A DNA stretch of 12,969 nucleotides, from positions 1 through 12,969 of the forward strand of contig CAKZJI010000138.1 of the NCBI GenBank assembly GCA_936941515.1. The letters run 5' to 3'. Below are positions 1-5,376 of this stretch, piece by piece. Position numbers and translations under genes: made by a program. The stretch comes from an uncultured Propionibacteriaceae bacterium. GTDB lineage: Bacteria > Actinomycetota > Actinomycetes > Propionibacteriales > Propionibacteriaceae. Every line of letters starts with the position of its first letter. The stretch's first letter is position 1. Under the pieces are notes generated by a model that saw only the letters and a program-made list of their open reading frames with translations, did not search any database and had not been told where the DNA came from.

Positions 1-2
1 CT

Positions 3-71
3 GCTGAGCTCGCGCTCTTCGACACGAGTGCCCGGGCATCGGGGCGCTCTCCGGGCGGGAGCGTGCGATGA
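3..71 (+). CDS. C-terminal tail of an upstream gene (partial)
   Basis: A frame open from the window edge encodes 22 residues ending in SPGGSVR and stops with TGA at 69-71. That stop overlaps the ATG of the next gene as ATGA, the usual sign of translational coupling, which is why I take this short fragment to be a real gene end. Too little is present to name a family. From its position it is probably another gene of the ICE-like operon that continues through 1068. Confidence 0.4.
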   Translation, partial: AELALFDTSARASGRSPGGSVR

Positions 72-520
72 GCCAGAGCGAACCTGATCGGGAGCGCCTC
101 ACGCTGACGATGACGGCGCTCGACGACGGCCTGAACCGGATCGCTCGGAAGCACGAGGGCGCGGTGCAGTTCTTCTACGAAGATCCCGAGACGTTCGGCG
201 CCGGGCACTTCGTGTTCTACCCGGAGAACGACACCCGCTCACGGTTTGCGATCGAAGAGCAGTACACCGGCACCGACTGGTCAGACGACGAGCGGCTGCC
301 GACGTCGTGGACGTGGACAGCGGAACGTCGCGTGCGCCACTCGGACGGCACGCACATGTGGGGCGTCGAGCGCACCGGCGAAGCGCGTGCGGAGGACTTC
401 TGGCAGGTGCTCGTCGAGGCCGAGAACTGGGCGCGGCGCATACAGAACCGCACCACTCAGGCCGCACAGTTCGGCATCGGTCACCGCCGAAGGAACGAAC
501 CGCCCGCGCCGAGGCTCTAG
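68..520 (+). CDS. Hypothetical protein of an ICE-like operon
   Basis: This gene encodes 150 residues of an acidic, soluble protein with no signal peptide or membrane segment. The start is well supported: GGGAG at 57-61 lies 6 bases ahead of the ATG, which overlaps the preceding stop as ATGA. The first 130 residues are rich in Asp, Glu, Trp and Tyr and look like a compact alpha/beta domain. The last 20 are basic and proline-rich (GHRRRNEPP). I do not recognise a named domain and assign no function. It lies upstream of, and on the same strand as, a coupling-protein start (1068), so it is probably an accessory gene of a conjugative element. A chance open frame is unlikely, because the ribosome-binding site, the overlap and the codon pattern all agree. 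Confidence 0.7.
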   Translation: MSQSEPDRERLTLTMTALDDGLNRIARKHEGAVQFFYEDPETFGAGHFVFYPENDTRSRFAIEEQYTGTDWSDDERLPTSWTWTAERRVRHSDGTHMWGVERTGEARAEDFWQVLVEAENWARRIQNRTTQAAQFGIGHRRRNEPPAPRL

Positions 521-555
521 CCGCTCGCCGGGAGGCGTCAGGCGCACCTGACGGC

Positions 556-1071
556 ATGAGAAAACCACTTGCCCATGCCGCTGCTCCCGCGCCGGTCTCG
601 ATGCCGCTGATCCGCCTCGCCGTGCACGACGACGGCACGATGAGCGCCACCGTCGACGGGGAACCCCTCGCCCCGCCGGTCGCCGAGGGCGCATGGCGGC
701 GCGGCTCGTTCGCGCGGATTGTCGATCAGGTCACCGCCGAGCGGATGATTCCGGCACGAGTCGAGGTCACCGAGGCCGATGGCTCGACGTTCACCGACAT
801 CATCACCGCCACCGCCCGCAAGAACACCCCCGCTCCGGCCCCGCCGGAACCCGAACCTGCGGATGCGCCCCGGCTGCTGGAAGTGACCGGGGATGGTTTC
901 GTGCCCGGTGAGGACATTGCGGTGTGCCACATCATCAGGCACACCGACGCCGCCCCGACTGGCACCGCCCGCGCGCTCATCGACCTGGCCTGTGACCACG
1001 TCGACCCCGGCGACGAGGTTGTGCTCGTGGGCAGGGTCTCGGGCACGTTCGTCGTGCGGAGCCTGTCATGA
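556..1071 (+). CDS. Conserved hypothetical protein next to conjugative coupling protein
   Basis: This gene encodes 171 residues with no membrane segment. There are two segments: residues 15-90, containing RLAVHDDGTMSATVDG and a VEVTEADGSTFTDII stretch, and a C-terminal part of about 70 residues (LLEVTGDGFVPGED to the end). A Pro/Ala/Glu linker near residues 92-105 separates them. From memory, proteins of this build sit directly before the VirD4-like coupling-protein gene in actinobacterial ICEs, and the same arrangement is seen here: its TGA overlaps the next ATG as ATGA at 1068-1071. The open frame extends upstream to a GTG at 307, but that part overlaps the previous gene, so I chose the ATG at 556. 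No convincing ribosome-binding site precedes it, and the ATG at 601 is an alternative. The molecular function is unknown. Confidence 0.65.
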   Translation: MRKPLAHAAAPAPVSMPLIRLAVHDDGTMSATVDGEPLAPPVAEGAWRRGSFARIVDQVTAERMIPARVEVTEADGSTFTDIITATARKNTPAPAPPEPEPADAPRLLEVTGDGFVPGEDIAVCHIIRHTDAAPTGTARALIDLACDHVDPGDEVVLVGRVSGTFVVRSLS

Positions 1072-2003
1072 GTGCCCCGGCACCGGGCAGGCAGACCGGC
1101 TCCTTCGGTGACGAGCTGACCAACGCCGCCATGATCGGACTGATCGGGGTGTTCGCGCTCACGCTGCTGCTGCGCGGTGCCGGGTCGGTCGCGGCGTTCC
1201 TCACCGGCACCGCTCAACCCCTGGCCGGCCCCGCCGCCGGGGTCGGGGTGCTGTTCAACCCCGGCGACCCGGCGACCGCGCTGGAGGCCGATGGCCTCAG
1301 TGTCGTCGCCTATTGGATCGTCGCGGTCGTGCTGCTGGGGCTGCTGGCCTCCCCCAGCCAGCTGCCGGATGCGATCATCCCGGCTCTGGTGATCGGATCG
1401 GCGTTGACGTTCGTCGCCCGTCCGATCTCCGTGTTCGCCTGCCTGACGCCGTTCCGGGAGAAGCTGAGGACCCAGCTGTTCATCTCCTGGGCGGGGATGC
1501 GCGGAGCGTTGCCCATCATGCTGGCGACAATCCCGCTGACGCAGGACCTGCCGGGCGCCTCGCACATGTTCCACGTCATCTTCCTGTTGGTGGTGACGTT
1601 CACCCTCGTGCAGGGGCCGCTGCTGCCGAGGCTTGCGCCGTGGGCCGGAGTGCTGGAGCAGATCTCCCACCGCGAGCTGGTGTTCGACTCCTCCCCATTG
1701 GAGGGGATCAACGCCTCACTCGTGCAGTTCCGCGTCCCGAAGCGCGGACGCCTGGTCGGGATGTGGGTGAAGGATCTGCGGCTGCCGCGTGGCGCTGTCG
1801 TGGCCATGGTGATCCGCAACCACGAGGTGCTGATCCCGGATCAGGAGCTGCGTCTCCAACCCAGGGATCAGCTGCTGCTCGCCGTCGACTCCGGTCTGGT
1901 GGAGCGTGTCCAGGGTCGCCTGATTCTCATCAACAAGCATGGTCCCCTGGCCCGCTGGATCGCCTCTGGCCGCAACCGGCGTCGCCTGCTCAGCGGTGGC
2001 TGA
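1068..2003 (+). CDS. In-frame chimera: coupling-protein N-terminus fused to antiporter C-terminus
   Basis: This frame encodes 311 residues with two unrelated halves. Residues 1-90 contain GDELTNAAMIGLIGVFALTL, LTGTAQP and FNPGDPA plus two hydrophobic helices (about 20-46 and 77-94). They resemble the membrane anchor of VirD4/TraM-recognition-type coupling proteins of actinobacterial ICEs. From about residue 91 the sequence is the second half of a CPA1/NhaP2-type monovalent cation/proton antiporter: SPSQLPDAIIPAL, ARPISVF, then FISWAGMRGALPIMLATIPL, further helices to about 178, and an RCK_C (TrkA_C) domain at about 195-280. Full antiporters run to about 500 residues, so roughly the first 280 are missing. 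The ATP-binding part of the coupling protein is absent altogether. Initiation is good (GGAG at 1058-1061, ATGA overlap). It is probably non-functional in both original roles. Expression as a short membrane protein with a cytosolic regulatory domain is possible. Confidence 0.75.
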   Translation: MSAPAPGRQTGSFGDELTNAAMIGLIGVFALTLLLRGAGSVAAFLTGTAQPLAGPAAGVGVLFNPGDPATALEADGLSVVAYWIVAVVLLGLLASPSQLPDAIIPALVIGSALTFVARPISVFACLTPFREKLRTQLFISWAGMRGALPIMLATIPLTQDLPGASHMFHVIFLLVVTFTLVQGPLLPRLAPWAGVLEQISHRELVFDSSPLEGINASLVQFRVPKRGRLVGMWVKDLRLPRGAVVAMVIRNHEVLIPDQELRLQPRDQLLLAVDSGLVERVQGRLILINKHGPLARWIASGRNRRRLLSGG

Positions 2004-2016
2004 CTGTCGGCGACAG
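2004..2016. terminator. Small hairpin between converging genes
   Basis: CTGTC (2004-2008) and GACAG (2012-2016) form a 5-bp stem with a 3-base loop just after the stop of the chimera and 17 bases before the stop of the converging reductase gene. There is no T-tract. It may help end transcription in either direction, but it is short. Confidence 0.25.
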
Positions 2017-2032
2017 ATCTCACGGCCTTGTG

Positions 2033-3328
2033 TCACATGGTGAGTCGCTCGTGGTGCATGCGCCTCCAGGGCACGCCCAGGCATTTCAAGGTGCGCTGCA
2101 TTGAGATGATGGCCGCGTTTGGGCCGACCATGAAGAACTCTCCGCGTCCGCGTTCCTCAGCGGTGAGAGTGTCACGGAGCTTGGCCCAGGTGAACCTTCC
2201 CACCTGAATGGTCGCCGTCATCCGTCCGCCGCTGCGCTGCTGCAGGTCACGGATCCTCTCGGGATAGAAAGCGTCCTCGGTTCTGCGCACCGACCACAGC
2301 AGCCGGATGCGCCGGCCGGGATGCCCGGCGGCGAGGCTCAGCAGCGGCGCGACACCGCTTCCCATGCCGATCAGGACGAGCGGGGCCTCTGCGGGCGACT
2401 TCGCCACCTCGTCGTCGAAACGGCCGTAGGGCCCCTCCAACCGGACTCGGGCGCCCACCGGAACCTGCCCGATCATGCGGGTGTAGTCCCCCACCTGACG
2501 GATGGTGAACAGCAGGGTGTTCTCCCCCGCATTGGCCAGCGAGAAGGGGTGCCACTCCCGGCTCATCCCGGAATGCTCCACCCGTATGAAGTAGAAGTCG
2601 CCGGGACGGGCCGTCACTGAGGCCTTGTCGGGGCGAAGCCGGAAACCCCTGGTCGATGAGTTGAGGGCTGCATTCTCCACCACCACAGCAGTCTCCATGG
2701 CATCAGGGCCAAGCCACTTCTTCCAGACATACAACGTCAGTGTCACGATTGTGCAGATGTCGAAGAGGACCATGAACAGCAGGTGCCTCGCCACCTTCTC
2801 AATGACGTGGACATGCAGCCATACCAGAAGCACCACCACCAGGTTCAGGCGATGTATCCATACGGAGAGCTGGTGCCGAAGCACCTTCTCCAGGCTCCGC
2901 TTGAGCCGCTGCATGGCCTGGAAGTGATCAGTGATCCAGCCGCTGAGGAAGAACACCGCCAGCGACGGAAGCACCAACGCCAGGACGAAGGCCCATTGCC
3001 CAAAGTTCCGGGCCCAGATGCCGGCTGCGAAGAGATTGTCTGAGTGGAGGTACATGGCCACTACCCCCGCCACGCCGAGCATGCCGTGCAGCGCGTACAG
3101 GTGCGGCAGGCCGACGTACTGCTCCAGCCGTCGTGGGCGTGTGCTCAGCACGATGGCCAGCAGCCACCAGCAGTAGGCCATCATCCCGAGGGCTATGAAG
3201 ATCTTCTCCCGGGGATCGCCGCCCATCTGGTACCAGAGGAGCACCACCAGGGGAACCGGGAAGGCCACGAGCAGAAACCACACGAGCAGTCGCTGCCCAC
3301 CACTCAGAAGCCCAACCTCTCTAGCCAT
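2033..3328 (-). CDS. Ferric-reductase-like transmembrane flavocytochrome
   Basis: This 431-residue membrane oxidoreductase belongs to the ferric reductase/NADPH oxidase superfamily. About six hydrophobic helices occupy residues 13-205. Two histidine pairs typical of bis-heme b binding are visible: H81/H95 (H-x13-H) and H159/H172 (H-x12-H, with H174 close by). The C-terminal half is a ferredoxin-reductase-type unit, with an FAD site WHPFSLAN at 259-266 and GPYGRF at 299-304. The nucleotide-binding loop is GMGSGVAPLLSL at 321-332, and FFMVGP lies at 398-403. In this family electrons pass from cytoplasmic NAD(P)H through FAD and two hemes to an acceptor outside the membrane. The start at 3328 overlaps the end of the flavodoxin gene by 25 bases, so the two are almost certainly one transcript and the exported flavodoxin is the likely partner. 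The substrate (iron, quinone or flavodoxin) cannot be told from sequence. The C-terminus ends ERLTM, without the aromatic residue often seen. Confidence 0.87.
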   Translation of the reverse strand: MAREVGLLSGGQRLLVWFLLVAFPVPLVVLLWYQMGGDPREKIFIALGMMAYCWWLLAIVLSTRPRRLEQYVGLPHLYALHGMLGVAGVVAMYLHSDNLFAAGIWARNFGQWAFVLALVLPSLAVFFLSGWITDHFQAMQRLKRSLEKVLRHQLSVWIHRLNLVVVLLVWLHVHVIEKVARHLLFMVLFDICTIVTLTLYVWKKWLGPDAMETAVVVENAALNSSTRGFRLRPDKASVTARPGDFYFIRVEHSGMSREWHPFSLANAGENTLLFTIRQVGDYTRMIGQVPVGARVRLEGPYGRFDDEVAKSPAEAPLVLIGMGSGVAPLLSLAAGHPGRRIRLLWSVRRTEDAFYPERIRDLQQRSGGRMTATIQVGRFTWAKLRDTLTAEERGRGEFFMVGPNAAIISMQRTLKCLGVPWRRMHHERLTM

Positions 3329-3993
3329 TTCCCCACCGCTTTCCTGGAGTTCTCAGGGTCCTTGAAGACGTCCTCGCCCTGTCGTTCGAACCCATCGATC
3401 AGGGTCGTTTCGGGGTAGTACGCGGCAAGGGTTTGCAGTGAGTTGCCGAAATGGGATCCCAGGTAGGTGACGAACGGCACGATCTGGGAAGAGCTTAAGT
3501 CATTGTCCCGGATGAAGGTCTGCACGATCATGGGCATGTCGTCACACCAGATCGGATAGCCGAGGAAGATGGTCCCGTAGCCGCCGACGTCTGGCGCAGC
3601 GCCCTGGTACTCGGGGTAGATCTGCTCGCTCAGCTCCCGTCGGGCGATCCTCTTGGTCTCCTCTGGGCTGTCCGGGTAGGGAACGGACGGAACGATCTGG
3701 AAGATGTCGCCACCCATCCGGTCGTGGATGAACCCCGCCACCTGGGCGGTGTTGCCGACCTCCAGGTCCAAGTTCGGGAAGTTCTGCCCGGAACGCGAGA
3801 AGTAGACGACCAGAGCCGACTCCTTGGGAGGTGGCGACGGCCTGCACACGCTAGGCCGTTTGGGGACTACAGGAGGCTTGGGAGGGCTCTGGTGGCCAAC
3901 GCCGACTGCGACGTCAGCTGCAACAGCAGCGCCAATGGCCAACCCTGCGGCAGCGCTCAACGTGATGATCTTACGACGATTCAACAGTTCCAT
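3304..3993 (-). CDS. Tat-exported flavodoxin-like protein
   Basis: This gene encodes 229 residues. The N-terminus has a twin-arginine-type signal: LLNRRKIITLS (R6-R7), then a hydrophobic stretch to about residue 28 with small residues (AAVAA) suitable for signal peptidase. A Pro/Lys-rich linker follows to about residue 57. The flavodoxin fold begins with ALVVYFSRSGQN (60-71), whose Ser/Gly-rich loop fits the FMN phosphate. It continues with FLGYPIWCDDMP (143-154) and FVTYLGSHFGNSL (174-186), both positions of flavin-ring loops in the Flavodoxin_4 family. Tat export makes sense for a protein that folds around its cofactor in the cytoplasm. No lipobox follows the signal; C50 lies well inside the linker. 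The gene is first in a two-gene operon with the flavocytochrome, which could reduce it across the membrane. No Shine-Dalgarno sequence precedes the ATG; a TAGAGT 5 bases upstream suggests a leaderless transcript. Confidence 0.82.
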   Translation of the reverse strand: MELLNRRKIITLSAAAGLAIGAAVAADVAVGVGHQSPPKPPVVPKRPSVCRPSPPPKESALVVYFSRSGQNFPNLDLEVGNTAQVAGFIHDRMGGDIFQIVPSVPYPDSPEETKRIARRELSEQIYPEYQGAAPDVGGYGTIFLGYPIWCDDMPMIVQTFIRDNDLSSSQIVPFVTYLGSHFGNSLQTLAAYYPETTLIDGFERQGEDVFKDPENSRKAVGKWLERLGF

Positions 3994-3998
3994 ATAGG

Positions 3999-4004
3999 AC
4001 TCTA
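3999..4004 (-). promoter_or_regulatory. Candidate -10 element of the flavodoxin operon
   Basis: TAGAGT on the minus strand fits the actinobacterial TANNNT -10 consensus and lies 5 bases ahead of the ATG. Transcription would therefore begin at or next to the start codon. No recognisable -35 box is present, and the sequence between has no Shine-Dalgarno motif. Confidence 0.35.
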
Positions 4005-4062
4005 CGGGAATTCAGCACTTCTTAATGTTGTGAGGTGATGCCAGGAAGAGCCCCAACCGCTT

Positions 4063-4088
4063 ATTCCCGCCTCTGGCAAGGCGGGAAT
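4063..4088 (-). terminator. Hairpin downstream of tRNA-Leu
   Basis: ATTCCCGCCT (4063-4072) and AGGCGGGAAT (4079-4088) are perfect 10-bp inverted arms around a 6-base loop. They begin 8 bases beyond the 3' end of the tRNA gene on its downstream side. There is no T-run, as is common for actinobacterial intrinsic terminators. The likely roles are ending the tRNA transcript and insulating the flavodoxin operon that starts 70 bases further on the same strand. Confidence 0.6.
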
Positions 4089-4096
4089 CGGGCTTG

Positions 4097-4179
4097 TGCG
4101 CGAGAGAGGAGTTGAACCTCCACGCCCTTACGGGCACTGGCACCTGAAGCCAGCGCGTCTGCCATTCCGCCACTCGCGC
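4097..4179 (-). tRNA. tRNA-Leu (anticodon CAG)
   Basis: The minus strand folds into a class II tRNA. The acceptor stem is GCGCGAG with CTCGCGC and discriminator A. The D-arm has a GCG/CGC stem around the AATGG loop. The anticodon arm CTGGC-TTCAGGT-GCCAG carries CAG at the centre of its 7-base loop. The long variable arm is GCCC-GTAA-GGGC, and the T-arm is GGAGG-TTCAACT-CCTCT. The long variable arm with A as discriminator base fits leucine. CCA is not encoded; the bases after the discriminator read CAA. The gene stands alone, with its own promoter-like motif upstream and a hairpin after it. Genes for Leu tRNAs are frequent ICE integration sites, but no repeated copy of the 3' end was seen in this window. 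Confidence 0.95.
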
Positions 4180-4181
4180 AT

Positions 4182-4199
4182 CGAACCCGACCGGGTTCG
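4182..4199 (-). repeat. Perfect dyad in the tRNA-Leu leader
   Basis: CGAACCCG (4182-4189) and CGGGTTCG (4192-4199) are perfect 8-bp inverted arms with a 2-base centre, only 2 bases from the mature 5' end of the tRNA. With the -10 candidate at 4207-4212, transcription would start near 4200, so the dyad would make up nearly the whole precursor leader. It could be an RNA hairpin seen by RNase P or a DNA operator overlapping the start site. Confidence 0.6.
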
Positions 4200-4206
4200 C
4201 GGATGA

Positions 4207-4237
4207 ACTGTAGCACGCCCTGCCCGCGATGACGCAA
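4207..4237 (-). promoter_or_regulatory. Candidate promoter of tRNA-Leu
   Basis: On the minus strand, TACAGT (4212-4207) matches the TANNNT -10 consensus and lies 27 bases from the tRNA 5' end. TTGCGT (4237-4232) is a possible -35 box with a 19-base spacer, longer than ideal. A better -35 hexamer, TTGACT, overlaps it further upstream but is 24 bases from the -10. Confidence 0.4.
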
Positions 4238-4345
4238 GTCAACACGTCGGTTGCCGAAGGCCGACGGCTGAGCAGCGCCCAGGAAGAGGCATCCGGGATC
4301 ATCGTCCTCGTCAACGTCGCCTGATGGGCGGTTTCGATCCCGCTG

Positions 4346-4373
4346 GTGACTGCGCCCCGGCTGCCCTTACCAT
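4346..4373 (+). promoter_or_regulatory. Candidate promoter of the Q/G/Y-rich membrane protein
   Basis: GTGACT (4346-4351) and TACCAT (4368-4373) are spaced 16 bases apart and lie just ahead of the AGGAGG ribosome-binding site (4381-4386). The transcript would have a very short leader. This rests on motif match only. Confidence 0.35.
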
Positions 4374-4392
4374 GAGTCACAGGAGGAACCAC

Positions 4393-5310
4393 ATGAGCAA
4401 CAACCAGTGGCCCGGATCAGGCAACTCGAACAACCAGCCAGGCGGAAATCCCCAGGGCTACCCGCAGCAGCAGAGCCCTGGAAACAGCCCCTATGGGCAG
4501 CAGAGCTCAGGGTACCCAAGCCAGGGTGGATACAGTCAGCAACAGCCAGGTCAAAGCGGATACGGCCAGGCACCGGGCTATGGTCAGCAGCAACCCGGCT
4601 ACGGCCAGCAACAGGGTTACGGCCAACAGCAACCCGGCTACGGCCAGCAGCAAGGTTACGGCCAACAGCAACCCGGCTACGACGCATACGGCGCCGCCAG
4701 CTATGGACAGCCGGAGCCCCCGAAGAAGAAGATTGGCCTCATCATCGGCATCGTCGCTGTCCTCGTCGTCCTGCTCGGCGTCGGCATTTATCTGATCATC
4801 CAGAAGAACGGCTCTGACAGCGCCACCTCCCCGAGCTCCCCCACACCGACCAAGACGGCGAGCGAGAAGAACTCCTCAGAGCCCACGAAGAACCCCAGCC
4901 CGACGTCCACGGGCACATCGTCCGGGACAGGGAAGCCATCCCAGGACGCCACGCAGAAACCCACCTCTTCTTCACGGGAGGGCAGCGCTCCGACGATGCC
5001 CGAGTCCTTCGGAAAGTTCACAGTCTTGGGCGAGCCGACCGACAGCCTGTCCACCTACACCGCCGGCAATGAGGTCTTCGTCGCGATGCGCATGCCTGGC
5101 AAGGCCATGGCCAAGATCACCAAAGCGGGACTTCAGGATGCCAAGGAGATCGGGGTGTGGACCTGCGGGACCTCAAGCGCCGATGCCACCAAGTCAAAGG
5201 CCTGCGTCGCCGAGGCCCATGAGGGGGCGCTCATCGCCTCCATGGGGCCTGAGGCCACCGAGGAGACCGTCGCCACCACCGGCGACGAGTTCCTGGCAGC
5301 CTGGAAGTGA
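4393..5310 (+). CDS. Single-pass membrane protein with Gln/Gly/Tyr repeat N-terminus
   Basis: This gene encodes 305 residues. A strong AGGAGG (4381-4386) lies 6 bases ahead of the ATG at 4393; in-frame ATGs further upstream lack such a site. Residues 1-110 are low-complexity, built of YGQQQPG and YGQQQG units, and resemble disordered or prion-like segments. A KKK stop at 111-113 precedes one membrane helix (114-136), so the repeat tail should face the cytoplasm. Residues 140-200 are a Ser/Thr/Pro/Lys-rich linker, probably outside the cell. The last hundred or so residues form a small domain with two cysteines (C258, C271) that could form a disulfide. This layout is common among actinobacterial envelope proteins with a DUF-type outer domain. 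I do not recognise the outer domain and assign no function. The gene is monocistronic, ahead of mshA. Confidence 0.8.
   Translation: MSNNQWPGSGNSNNQPGGNPQGYPQQQSPGNSPYGQQSSGYPSQGGYSQQQPGQSGYGQAPGYGQQQPGYGQQQGYGQQQPGYGQQQGYGQQQPGYDAYGAASYGQPEPPKKKIGLIIGIVAVLVVLLGVGIYLIIQKNGSDSATSPSSPTPTKTASEKNSSEPTKNPSPTSTGTSSGTGKPSQDATQKPTSSSREGSAPTMPESFGKFTVLGEPTDSLSTYTAGNEVFVAMRMPGKAMAKITKAGLQDAKEIGVWTCGTSSADATKSKACVAEAHEGALIASMGPEATEETVATTGDEFLAAWK
4594..4680 (+). repeat. 39-bp tandem repeat inside the membrane protein gene
   Basis: Two near-identical 39-base units (4594-4632 and 4633-4671) and the first 9 bases of a third encode [13 protein letters not shown]. They differ only at wobble positions such as CAA/CAG, so they are recent duplications kept in frame. 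Less perfect units extend upstream to about 4560. Copy-number change by slippage would lengthen or shorten the cytoplasmic tail without breaking the frame. Confidence 0.85.
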
Positions 5311-5362
5311 GCGACGACTTCCCTACTCCGTGTTTCAGCCCTGCCCACCGAAGGCCACCGTC

Positions 5363-5368
5363 TAGTGT
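5363..5368 (+). promoter_or_regulatory. Candidate -10 element of mshA
   Basis: TAGTGT fits TANNNT and ends 8 bases before the ATG at 5377. There is no ribosome-binding site, so the motif suggests a leaderless mshA mRNA. The GTG at 5365 falls inside this hexamer and would be an unlikely start if it is the promoter. Confidence 0.4.
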
Positions 5369-5376
5369 CTTCAGCT

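Larger units (their letters stand above)
3..1349 (+). mobile_element. Remnant of an integrative/conjugative element
   Basis: This is the run of coupled genes from the window edge to the break inside the coupling-protein start at about 1329-1349. It is called ICE-like because of the N-terminus of a VirD4/TraM-recognition-type protein (residues 1-90 of the 1068 product) and the small genes coupled to it by ATGA overlaps. No relaxase, integrase or attachment site is visible in the window. The element may extend leftwards, and its right side has been lost at the junction with antiporter sequence. Confidence 0.5.

Noticed and set aside
726..1670. A 314-residue open frame on the minus strand
   Set aside because: It is antisense to the ICE-like genes and the chimera, and its composition (Gln/Arg/Asp repeats such as QQRERE) is typical of a reversed high-GC coding sequence.
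4097..4199. ICE attachment site at tRNA-Leu linked to the element at 3-1349
   Set aside because: No second copy of the tRNA 3' end and no integrase were seen in the window, and nearly 2.8 kb of unrelated genes separate the two.
4012..4392. A 126-residue minus-strand frame
   Set aside because: It runs through the tRNA-Leu gene and its flanking hairpins, so it cannot be a real coding sequence.
4594..4680. Possible CRISPR-like array from regularly spaced repeats
   Set aside because: The repeats are directly adjacent, coding, and in frame with Gln/Gly/Tyr units; there are no spacers.
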